Notes: generated by a model not told the origin, from the sequence alone. Counted from the first letter of the stretch, positions 1-5,833 are shown. The stretch is 6,071 nt of DNA from JBEKZQ01 sp049509675 (GCA_049509675.1 JBEKZQ010000386.1:1-6071); one strand, 5' to 3'. Numbers and translations: made by a program.

Positions 1-64
1 GCCTATCCCCCGTTTCTCCTCCTACCAAGCGGCGACGGCGCATAACCAAGCAGGCTCACGCCTC

Positions 65-796
65 CTACTCGCCCGCCAGGTCCACCACGCGGGCGTCGGC
101 GACGTGGCGGACGATCGTTTCCCGGGCCAAATTGAACCACGGGCCGCAACGGTCCAGCACGACGCTGTCGGCCGAGGCCACGACGGCGCCGGCCGGCTGC
201 GCAGCGGTCAACAAGCGGTCCGGATCGGCGACCAGTTCCACCTGCCAGCGCCAGCCGCGGGCCGCGGCCAACTCCGTCATCAGCTTCCGCAGCCGCCCGC
301 TGTTGGAGACCGGGCGATCCAGGCACCAGATGCACTGGGCCACCTTGAGGTCGGCACAGTGCGATCCCAGCAGTTCCAGGGCCGGCTGCGTTTCGGCCAC
401 GCGGCGGAAACTGCCGTGCATGCTGGCCATGTCGCGATAGGCGCCGTCGCGGGCGGCGAGGATGATTCCACCCGCCAGCGCTGCCTCGACCGTGGTCAGC
501 ACGTTGTAACCGTCCAGCCACAAAGGACGGCCCGCCACCGCGTTCGGGGCCACCCGTCGAGCCTGCCGCTCGGCCCGCTCCGTCTCGCTACAGGCGGAGC
601 GGGCCACGGCGATCCGCTGCCGGGCCACCAGCCCATAGCGATCGCCCACCAATTTCACGGCCGAGCTGCGCGGATAACCGCGACTGGCGAGCCAGCAGAG
701 ATCGGCCGTGGCCTGTTGCAAGATTGGCCAGCACGCCGGGGCGAAAAGCCGCAAGTCTTCCGGATGCGGACCGCGATGGCGTCGCTGGTCGGGCAC
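65..796 (-). CDS. DUF434 / DUF5616 domain protein, possible PIN/NYN-like fold
   Basis: Function unknown; 243 aa, GTG start. The N-terminal third matches my memory of DUF434: RGPHPEDLRLF at residues 8-18, then DLCWLASRGY (32-41), KLVGDRYGL (48-56) and RQRIAVARSACS (59-70). The C-terminal part resembles DUF5616, with LWLDGYNVLTTVEAAL (92-107), RDMASMHGSFRRV (121-133) and CLDRP (158-162). It ends with VVASADSVVLDRCG (205-218). The order strand-D95-x-x-N98, D160, then S-x-D210 recalls PIN/NYN metal-dependent nucleases; that is my inference, not an established activity. No signal peptide or membrane segment is visible, so it should be cytoplasmic. The GTG start is fixed by an exceptionally strong ribosome-binding site that overlaps the stop of the upstream PEBP gene, implying translational coupling. 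It is the last gene of the minus-strand run; nothing recognisable follows in positions 1-64. Confidence 0.87.
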   Translation of the reverse strand: MPDQRRHRGPHPEDLRLFAPACWPILQQATADLCWLASRGYPRSSAVKLVGDRYGLVARQRIAVARSACSETERAERQARRVAPNAVAGRPLWLDGYNVLTTVEAALAGGIILAARDGAYRDMASMHGSFRRVAETQPALELLGSHCADLKVAQCIWCLDRPVSNSGRLRKLMTELAAARGWRWQVELVADPDRLLTAAQPAGAVVASADSVVLDRCGPWFNLARETIVRHVADARVVDLAGE

Positions 797-807
797 GGAT
801 CACCTCC
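797..807 (-). promoter_or_regulatory. Very strong ribosome-binding site of the DUF434 gene, overlapping the PEBP stop codon
   Basis: The minus strand reads GGAGGTGATCC immediately before the GTG at 796-794. This complements eleven bases of the conserved 16S rRNA 3' end (GGATCACCTCC), which appears verbatim on the plus strand. The GGAGG core lies 6 nt from the start codon. The TGA of the PEBP gene (802-800) lies inside the site, so ribosomes finishing PEBP would stop on it. It decides the start of the DUF434 gene, which has no nearby ATG. Confidence 0.85.
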
Positions 808-1375
808 GGTACGTGCCCATCCATTGCCCTTGGGCCAGCATGTGTCCTTCGATGGCCCGGAGCAGGCCGGCCTTATCCAGGCCCGGCTCGACGGCAAGTT
901 TCGCGTCCAGGGCGTAGAGCTTGAAATAATACCGATGCGGTTTGCCGGGCGGCGGCAGCGGGCCGCGATAGCCGATGTTGTCGTTCGGCCAGGAGTTCTT
1001 GCCTTGCAAGGCGCCGGCCGGCGCCTTGGGCCGCTGTTGCCGGGCCACGCCTTCCGGCAGCCCCGTCGCATCGGCCGGTATCTTGTAGATGACCCAGTGT
1101 ACCCAAGTGCCCATCGGGGCATCGGGATCGTCGCAGATCAGCGCCAACTCCTGGGTGCCCTGCGGCAGACCGGACCACTCCAACGCGGGCGACACGTCGC
1201 TGCCTTCGCCCGTGTATTTCTTGGCAATCGGCTGGCCTTCGGCAAAGGCCGGACTCGTCAGTCGGATCGTCATCGCCTTGTCTCCTTTCATTGGTTGGGG
1301 ATTGGCCGGGGATTGGCAGCCGGCCAACAGACTGCTCACCAGAGCCACCTGGAAACAACATGATGCATGGTACAT
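800..1375 (-). CDS. YbhB/YbcL family Raf kinase inhibitor-like (PEBP) protein, possible lipoprotein
   Basis: A PEBP-fold protein of the bacterial YbhB/YbcL type; members bind small anionic or phospho-ligands, and their physiological role in bacteria is poorly defined. From the first ATG it has 191 aa. Core motifs are DVSPALEW (60-67), DDPDAPMGTWVHWVIYKIP (82-100), and GYRGPLPPPGKPHRYYF (135-151) followed by KLYALD (152-157); all are intact, including the ligand-pocket Asp85, His93 and His147. Residues 1-20 end in the lipobox LAGC (17-20, Cys20), suggesting a lipid-anchored export form, though the n-region lacks Lys/Arg. A second ATG, Met35 at 1273, begins the domain proper and has its own good Shine-Dalgarno, so a cytoplasmic form of 157 aa is also possible. 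I keep the longer start because it also has AAGGA 8 nt upstream. The gene is followed directly by the DUF434 gene and preceded by a palindromic repeat. Confidence 0.93.
   Translation of the reverse strand: MYHASCCFQVALVSSLLAGCQSPANPQPMKGDKAMTIRLTSPAFAEGQPIAKKYTGEGSDVSPALEWSGLPQGTQELALICDDPDAPMGTWVHWVIYKIPADATGLPEGVARQQRPKAPAGALQGKNSWPNDNIGYRGPLPPPGKPHRYYFKLYALDAKLAVEPGLDKAGLLRAIEGHMLAQGQWMGTYRR
1282..1288 (-). promoter_or_regulatory. Internal ribosome-binding site in the PEBP gene
   Basis: The minus strand reads AAAGGAG, 8 nt before the in-frame ATG at 1273-1271 (Met35). It also lies directly behind the ATG at 1291 (Met29), which itself has no site. Translation from 1273 would give a PEBP domain without signal peptide. 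The upstream ATG at 1375 has a separate AAGGA at 1388-1384, so both starts look usable. Confidence 0.6.
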
Positions 1376-1404
1376 GGTTTAGGTCCTTGACTTCCGGCGC
1401 TGCG

Positions 1405-1488
1405 AAGGGGACAGTCCCATTTTCGCGGCGAAAAACGCTCTTCCGTCAATGAACGCGGTTCGCGCCGCGAAAATTGGGACAGTCCCCT
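1405..1488. repeat. Inverted-repeat element with GGGACAGTCCC cores
   Basis: This fills nearly the whole gap between the rtcB stop (1491-1489) and the PEBP ribosome-binding site. The left arm (1406-1430) and right arm (1463-1488) are inverted copies differing by one substitution and one inserted base. Each arm carries the near-palindrome GGGACAGTCCC (1408-1418 and 1476-1486) next to TTTTCGCGGCG or its complement. The 32-bp spacer (1431-1462) can extend the pairing weakly through GCGAA and TTCGC. The right arm ends exactly at the rtcB stop codon. I recall GGGGACAGTCCC-type elements as frequent between planctomycete genes. It might act as an mRNA 3'-end hairpin, but no T-run follows, so a classical terminator is not supported. 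Confidence 0.8.
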
Positions 1489-2952
1489 CTACCCTTTCAC
1501 CACTCCGATCGGGCGCATGCGGGCGACCTTCCGCGCCAGGCCGGCCCGATGCACCACGTCGACCACCAAACTCACGTCTTTATAAGCTGCCGGCTGCTCC
1601 TCGGCCAGTCCTTTCCAACTGCGGCAGCGGGCGATGACCCCCTGTTCGGCCAGCTCGCGGTCGATCCGCCGGCCCTTGGCGTGGGCGACGGCCGCGGTGC
1701 GACTCATCACCCGGCCGGCGCCGTGGCACGAGGTGCCGAAGGTCTGCTCCATGCTCCCGGGCTGGCCCACCAGCACCCAACTCGCCCGGCCCATGTCGCC
1801 GGGAATGATCACCGGCTGGCCGATCTGGCGGTAGGGGGCGGGCAACTCGGGATGTCCCGCCGGGAACGCCCGGATGGCCCCTTTGCGATGCACGCACACC
1901 CGCTTGCTCCGACCGTCCACCGTATGCTCTTCCAGCTTGGCGATATTATGGGCCACGTCGTACACCAGGTTCATCTGCATCGACTGCCAGGTGCAGGCGA
2001 AGAACTCGGCAAAGATTTCCCGGGTTTGCCACATCAGCAATTGCCGGTTGGCCCAGGCGTAATTGGCCGCGGCCCGCATGCCCGACAGGTATTGCCGCCC
2101 CTCCGGGCTGTCGACCGGAGCGCAGACCAATTGCCGATCGGGCAGATCGATGCCGTACTTGGCCGGCACCTTGCGGAAGGTGGCCAAGGCGTCGTCGCAC
2201 ACCTGGTAGCCCAGGCCGCGCGAGCCGGAATGGATCATCACGCACACGGCCCCCTCGGCCAGTCCCATGGCCCGGGCGGCCTCGGCGTCAATGACCTCTT
2301 CGACCACCTGCACTTCCAGAAAATGGTTGCCGGAGCCGAGCGTGCCGCATTGGTCGCCGCCGCGCTGCTGGGCACGCGGGCTGACGGCCTCCGGATCGGC
2401 GTCGCCCAGGCAGCCGTTGGCCTCGGTGTGTTCGAGGTCGCCGGGGGTGGCCAGGCCGCGGGTTTCCAGGTAGCGGCTTCCCTCGGCCAGGAGCCGCCGC
2501 AGTTCTTTGCCGTGGAACAGATACGGGCCGCCTTGGCCCACGCCCGCCGGGATCTGCCGGTACAGGGCGTCCATGAGTTGCGGCAGGCGCGGTTGAACGT
2601 CGGCCAGGGCCAGGCTCGTCCGCACCAGGCGCACGCCGCAGTTGATGTCGTAGCCCACGCCGCCGGGCGAAATCACCCCGCCCTCGGCCGGGTCGGTGGC
2701 ACACACGCCGCCGATGCAGAAGCCGTATCCCCAATGGATGTCGGGCATGGCGAAGCTGGCCGTTTGGATGCCCGGCAGGAAGGCCACGTTGGCCACCTGC
2801 TCCGGCGCCTGGTCGCCGCGAATCTGATCGATCAAGCGATCGTCGGCGAAGATTCGACCTTCGACCCGCATCCCCATCTTGTAGCTGCGGGGGATCCGCC
2901 ACACGCACTCGCCGATCCGCTCCAGCGGCCCGTGATAACCCTCTTTCGCCAT
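1489..2952 (-). CDS. rtcB: RNA-splicing ligase RtcB (GTP-dependent 3'-phosphate/5'-OH RNA ligase)
   Basis: RtcB seals RNA 2',3'-cyclic-phosphate or 3'-phosphate ends to 5'-OH ends, using GTP and Mn2+ through a GMP-histidine intermediate. The protein has 487 aa, close to the archaeal-type full-length enzyme. Motifs in order: PDIHWGYGFCIGG (70-82), GGVGYDINCGVR (97-108, metal ligands Asp102 and Cys105), GSGNHFLE (206-213, Asn209/His210), HSGSRGLG (241-248, His241), VYDVAHNIAK (330-339, His335), HRKGAIRAFP (355-364), IPGDMGRASW (383-392) and SCHGAGRVMSR (408-418, nucleotidyl-acceptor His410). It ends Val-Val-Lys-Gly with the expected penultimate lysine. An upstream in-frame ATG at 2985 has no ribosome-binding site; ATG 2952 has GAAGGAG 8 nt before it and was chosen. 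No archease, RtcA or RtcR gene is in the window. An inverted repeat and a small hairpin in the leader may regulate it. The product is cytoplasmic. Confidence 0.97.
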   Translation of the reverse strand: MAKEGYHGPLERIGECVWRIPRSYKMGMRVEGRIFADDRLIDQIRGDQAPEQVANVAFLPGIQTASFAMPDIHWGYGFCIGGVCATDPAEGGVISPGGVGYDINCGVRLVRTSLALADVQPRLPQLMDALYRQIPAGVGQGGPYLFHGKELRRLLAEGSRYLETRGLATPGDLEHTEANGCLGDADPEAVSPRAQQRGGDQCGTLGSGNHFLEVQVVEEVIDAEAARAMGLAEGAVCVMIHSGSRGLGYQVCDDALATFRKVPAKYGIDLPDRQLVCAPVDSPEGRQYLSGMRAAANYAWANRQLLMWQTREIFAEFFACTWQSMQMNLVYDVAHNIAKLEEHTVDGRSKRVCVHRKGAIRAFPAGHPELPAPYRQIGQPVIIPGDMGRASWVLVGQPGSMEQTFGTSCHGAGRVMSRTAAVAHAKGRRIDRELAEQGVIARCRSWKGLAEEQPAAYKDVSLVVDVVHRAGLARKVARMRPIGVVKG

Positions 2953-2953
2953 G

Positions 2954-2982
2954 ACGAAAGCTCCTTCGTTACAAAGTGTAAC
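2954..2982 (-). promoter_or_regulatory. rtcB leader: 6-3-6 palindrome and hairpin around the ribosome-binding site
   Basis: Two adjacent symmetric signals precede the rtcB ATG. Positions 2968-2982 form a perfect inverted repeat, GTTACA-N3-TGTAAC, that looks like an operator half-site pair. Positions 2954-2969 form a 5-bp stem (ACGAA with TTCGT) whose six-base loop is GGAGCT on the minus strand, so the Shine-Dalgarno core is in the loop. A weak promoter could overlap the palindrome: TTGTCG (3002-2997), 16 bp, TACACT (2980-2975), each hexamer four of six to consensus. The symmetry is directly visible; regulation is inferred. Confidence 0.45.
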
Positions 2983-3017
2983 CATGCTGACGCGGCCGAC
3001 AAGGTGGGGAATCGGGC

Positions 3018-3129
3018 AATCACGAAAACGCGAAAGGACGAAAACCTGAAAAAAACGGGGAAGGATACATGCTCGCCGTCACCGGCTGCTTTCTCTTTCG
3101 GGCTTTCTCTATTTCGGGTTTTCGTGATT
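3018..3129. repeat. Inverted-repeat element with AATCACGAAAAC arms
   Basis: The left arm AATCACGAAAACGCGAAA (3018-3035) and the right arm (3112-3129) are inverted copies matching at 17 of 18 positions. Inside, degenerate CGAAAAC/CGAAA-type units repeat: 3023-3035 and 3039-3051 on the left, with inverted counterparts such as CTTTCGGG-like units at 3094-3107 on the right. The element covers most of the gap between rtcB and the GT87 gene and intrudes into GT87: the GT87 stop codon (3111-3109) and last six sense codons come from the right arm. I recall CACGAAAAC-type repeats as common between genes in planctomycetes and related phyla. No transposase or target duplication is visible. Confidence 0.78.
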
Positions 3130-4356
3130 CGTCCCTCGTTCGGACGATTCCGAGCGCGATTTTGTTGTTACACCCGGCTTGCGCGCCAATCCCCATAATC
3201 GGCCAAGATCCCGGGCGGCGAGCGAGCCAATGACCAATAGGGCCGCCACCGTATAGGGGACAAACCGATGCAACTCGCTGCCGTGCGGGAACCAGAGTGC
3301 GATTTGCGACACGGTGAAAATGCCAAACCCGGTCAGCGATAGGATCTTGTGCCAAATCGAGAGCTTCTCCATGTAGCACTCCAGCACCGCCCAGGCCACG
3401 GCCGGCGCCAGCAGGATATAGGTCGTGGCTTCCGTGGCCGGCCCGAGCACGGTCATCCAACCGCAGCAGAGGACCAACGCCGAGGTACACAAGCGGCGCG
3501 GCGGAACCTGCGCCAGTCGCTCCCCGAGACAGAGCAAGGCTATGGCCCCACCACCGGCCAACTGCACGGCAAAATACACGCCCGCCGGCACGCGAAGACC
3601 ACACGCCTGGAGCAATACCCGCAGATCCTGGAACTGTTCCGGGCCCACGCTCTGCCGATTGTTCAACCCCCAGCGGACCCACAACTCGTATTGCTCGCGC
3701 ACATAGTGCGGCGATTGGAACAGAAATGGCAGTGCCGCACAGATCAGCAACACGGCGACAAGCCGGCCCAACATGCGGCGCGGATCGACCAGCACCAGTA
3801 CCAAGGCCAGGGCCAGGACGTAGATCTTCACCATGCAGGCCAATCCGAGCCACGCGGCGGCGGTGCCCGGCTTCTCCTCGGCCAGGGCCGTCACGGCCAG
3901 CAACAACATGCTGATCGTGGCCCCGTTCATCTGGATATCGACCAGGCTGCGGGCCGCCAGAGGTACGACCAAAAGGAACATGGCCGCACGCTGCGGCGGT
4001 GCCAACCGGACCGGCAGACCGGCCCTGCTCCAGGCGTACAAGCCGCCCAGGAACAGTGCCAGGTTGAGCGCACGCAGCAGGGCGCTTCCGAGCATGTCGG
4101 GCAGCGCGGCCAGCGGCGCGAAGAAGACGGCCACCAGCGGACTGTAGCGATAGACATCCAGCCCGGCGCGCGGCGCGTACAGATTCTCACCAGCCACCCA
4201 GGCCCGGCCGGCCTCGGCGTAAGTGTGATAACACCCGCAATGCCGCGGGTGGGAGATCAACGCGGCCCGGCCGATGGCCAGCACGGCGATGATCGACCAC
4301 GCGATGGCGGCCAATCGCGGCCAGAATTCCGGTTTGGCCGGCGGCATGTGCATCAT
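3109..4356 (-). CDS. DUF2029 / GT87-like integral membrane glycosyltransferase
   Basis: A polytopic inner-membrane protein of 415 aa resembling GT87 (DUF2029), a GT-C fold family that transfers sugars, often mannose, from polyprenyl-phosphate donors outside the membrane. About nine or ten hydrophobic segments are visible, the first at residues 12-34. The loop after it carries YAEAGRAWVAGENLY (46-60) and then YRYSPLVAVFFAPLAALP (69-86), the typical family signature. The usual acidic residue at the start of that loop is not obvious here (HPRHCGCYH, 36-44), so activity and substrate are uncertain. The longest frame begins at a GTG at 4401 inside a palindromic repeat; I prefer the ATG at 4356, just outside it, though 4353 and 4347 are equally possible and none has a well-spaced Shine-Dalgarno. 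The C-terminal tail ends NHENPK, encoded by another repeat. It follows the Gfo/Idh/MocA gene and precedes rtcB, with no evident functional link to either. Confidence 0.82.
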   Translation of the reverse strand: MMHMPPAKPEFWPRLAAIAWSIIAVLAIGRAALISHPRHCGCYHTYAEAGRAWVAGENLYAPRAGLDVYRYSPLVAVFFAPLAALPDMLGSALLRALNLALFLGGLYAWSRAGLPVRLAPPQRAAMFLLVVPLAARSLVDIQMNGATISMLLLAVTALAEEKPGTAAAWLGLACMVKIYVLALALVLVLVDPRRMLGRLVAVLLICAALPFLFQSPHYVREQYELWVRWGLNNRQSVGPEQFQDLRVLLQACGLRVPAGVYFAVQLAGGGAIALLCLGERLAQVPPRRLCTSALVLCCGWMTVLGPATEATTYILLAPAVAWAVLECYMEKLSIWHKILSLTGFGIFTVSQIALWFPHGSELHRFVPYTVAALLVIGSLAARDLGRLWGLARKPGVTTKSRSESSERGTNHENPK

Positions 4357-4357
4357 G

Positions 4358-4417
4358 GTAGCAGGCACACTCCGTGTGCCGTCCGAAAAGTTACGGCACA
4401 CGGCGTGTGCCTACTAC
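4358..4417. repeat. Palindromic MITE-like element, GGCACAC-GTGTGCC type
   Basis: Two 25-bp arms (4358-4382 and 4393-4417) are inverted copies matching at 23 of 25 positions and flank a 10-bp loop, CCGAAAAGTT. Each arm is itself nearly palindromic (GGCACA-N5-TGTGCC), so cruciform or double-hairpin folding is possible. It fills the gap between the Gfo/Idh/MocA stop (4428-4426) and the GT87 start region, leaving one base before the ATG at 4356. I recall this GGCACACGGCGTGTGCC-type sequence as a dispersed element in planctomycete genomes. No T-run follows on the minus strand, so it is not a standard terminator, and no ORF lies within it. Confidence 0.85.
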
Positions 4418-4425
4418 TTTGGAAA

Positions 4426-5787
4426 TCAGGCTTCGTGCTCGCCGATGACCCACGGGGCCCGGTAGGTCCGTTTCAGCAATTCCGTGGCGGCGGCGTTGTC
4501 GATGAATCCCTCGCGCTTGGCATCGATAAGAAGTTTCTGGCCGCCGATGCGATAGCTGATGTTCGCGTAATGCACCAACAGCGCGCTGCGGTGCCCTTCC
4601 TCCACGTCGGCGGCAGGCGGTTCGCGACTACGGATCGCACGCAGGAAATCGTCCTGGTGGTCCGGGTCGGGATCGCGGCCGAACGAGCGGCTGACCAGGG
4701 CCGGCTGCTCGCGGCGCGGCCGGCTGAAGACCTGCCAGCCGGCGCCGTACGGACCGATGCACATCACCCCTTCGCTGCCGTAGATCTCGATCCGTGCGGC
4801 CGACTGCGGCCAGTAGGGAAACAGGTCGCCGTTGCGGACCGCGGGAGAAATCTTGGTCATGTAGGGCGTATACAGCGTCAACTCGAAAGTCATCAGAAGC
4901 CCCTCGAACTGGTAAGTCGCCACGAGCGTGTCGGGGGTCTCGTTAGCGCCTTCGCTCTGGTACCGGCCGCCGCTGGCATACACCGAGGTCGGCAGTCCCA
5001 GGCCGCACAACCAGCGGGCAAGGTCCAGGGCGTGGATGCCATCGACGGCCAGGCTGCCGCCCGAATAACGCCAATAACCGTGCCAGTTGTCGCGGAAGTT
5101 GACATTGAAGGGATTTTGCGGCGCGGGGCCGTTCCAGGCGTCCCAATCCAGGCCGGGCGGCGGGGCACTGTCGGCCTTGGCGGCGAAGTTCCCCTGCCCT
5201 TTCTGCTCGAAGACGCGGCACAGATGGATCTTGCCTAGCTTCCCCTCGGCAATGTATTTCTTGGCGCTTTGCGCATAAGGGGCGCTGCGGCTGGCCAGGT
5301 CCACTTGCACGATGCGGCGGTGCTTGCGTGCCGCACGGACCGCCTGGCGGCCTTCCCAGGCGTCGTGGCTCAAGGGGGCCTCGACCAAGACGTCCTTGCC
5401 CGCTTGGCAGGCCCAAATCGTCGCCAGGCAATGCCAATGATCGGGCGTGGCGACCACCAGGGCGTCGACCGACTTGTCGTCCAGGGCCGCGCGGAAATCC
5501 CCAACGCATTTCGGTGCCCGGCCGTTCTGCACCTTTGCCACGCTTTCGGCCCGCGCGGCCAGCAAATTGCTGTCGGCATCGCACAGATAGGCTACGCGGC
5601 AATCCGCCCGCTGGGCCAGCGCCGTGGCCAGCAGGCTGCCGCGACTGCGGACGCCGAGGACGGCCGCGATCAGCCGCTCGTTGGCGGGTGCGGCCGACAG
5701 CGATTGCGGATTGCGAAGGATAGTGATGCCGGCGGCCAGCGCCAAGCCGGTCCGTGGCGAGCGACGGAGAAATTCGCGGCGATTCAC
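4426..5787 (-). CDS. Tat-signal Gfo/Idh/MocA family protein with altered active site
   Basis: A 453-aa member of the Gfo/Idh/MocA NAD(P)-dependent oxidoreductase family, of the exported type abundant in planctomycetes. The GTG start (GGAG 5 nt upstream) begins MNRREFLRR, a twin-arginine signal (Arg3-Arg4), followed by a hydrophobic stretch to about residue 33. The Rossmann part has LGVRSRG (44-50), acidic Asp70 after the second strand, and VVATPDHWH (111-119). The expected EKP motif reads VEAPLS (135-140), with Ala137 replacing the catalytic lysine. The active-site segment reads GGSLAVDGIHALDLARW (243-259): His252 is kept but Val248 sits where Asp or Asn is usual. The C-terminal motifs EGHRSALLVHYANISYRIGG and YRAPWVI are typical, so the gene is intact and not decaying. 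It probably acts in the periplasm, in sugar or cyclitol chemistry if still catalytic. It is first in the minus-strand run, behind a good promoter. Confidence 0.95.
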   Translation of the reverse strand: MNRREFLRRSPRTGLALAAGITILRNPQSLSAAPANERLIAAVLGVRSRGSLLATALAQRADCRVAYLCDADSNLLAARAESVAKVQNGRAPKCVGDFRAALDDKSVDALVVATPDHWHCLATIWACQAGKDVLVEAPLSHDAWEGRQAVRAARKHRRIVQVDLASRSAPYAQSAKKYIAEGKLGKIHLCRVFEQKGQGNFAAKADSAPPPGLDWDAWNGPAPQNPFNVNFRDNWHGYWRYSGGSLAVDGIHALDLARWLCGLGLPTSVYASGGRYQSEGANETPDTLVATYQFEGLLMTFELTLYTPYMTKISPAVRNGDLFPYWPQSAARIEIYGSEGVMCIGPYGAGWQVFSRPRREQPALVSRSFGRDPDPDHQDDFLRAIRSREPPAADVEEGHRSALLVHYANISYRIGGQKLLIDAKREGFIDNAAATELLKRTYRAPWVIGEHEA

Positions 5788-5833
5788 GGCGGCTCCGATT
5801 AGTGCGGACGGAGGGGAAAAGGGGACGTGAGTC

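Noticed and set aside
1..64. A possible further gene or terminator downstream of the DUF434 gene
   Set aside because: A GGAGGAG stretch is present on the minus strand but no start codon follows within the window, and no stem with a T-run is visible; only two short ACCAAGC copies 21 bp apart, which could be chance.
797..807. Plus-strand sequence identical to the 16S rRNA 3' tail
   Set aside because: It is only eleven bases and is fully explained as the complement of a strong Shine-Dalgarno; no 16S rRNA sequence flanks it.
104..1363. A 419-codon plus-strand open frame spanning two genes
   Set aside because: It lies antisense to the clearly recognisable DUF434 and PEBP genes, crosses their junction and the composition is the arginine/histidine/glutamine-rich shadow expected in high-GC DNA; no family resemblance.
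2953..2985. Upstream ATG at 2985 as the rtcB start
   Set aside because: It adds eleven residues unlike the RtcB N-terminus, has no ribosome-binding site, and the ATG at 2952 has a well-spaced GAAGGAG.
1474..3198. A 574-codon plus-strand open frame antisense to rtcB
   Set aside because: It is the complement of a fully conserved RtcB reading frame, runs through two repeat elements and shows no domain signature; a high-GC artefact.
3020..3853. A 277-codon minus-strand open frame
   Set aside because: It overlaps the GT87 gene in another frame and its C-terminus runs through the CACGAAAAC repeat; the GT87 frame has the membrane segments and family motif.
4358..4417. The long hairpin after the Gfo/Idh/MocA gene as an intrinsic terminator
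   Set aside because: No run of T follows the stem on the minus strand, and the sequence fits a dispersed palindromic element better.
3349..5238. A 629-codon plus-strand open frame
   Set aside because: It crosses the GT87 and Gfo/Idh/MocA genes and the palindromic element between them on the opposite strand; no recognisable motifs.
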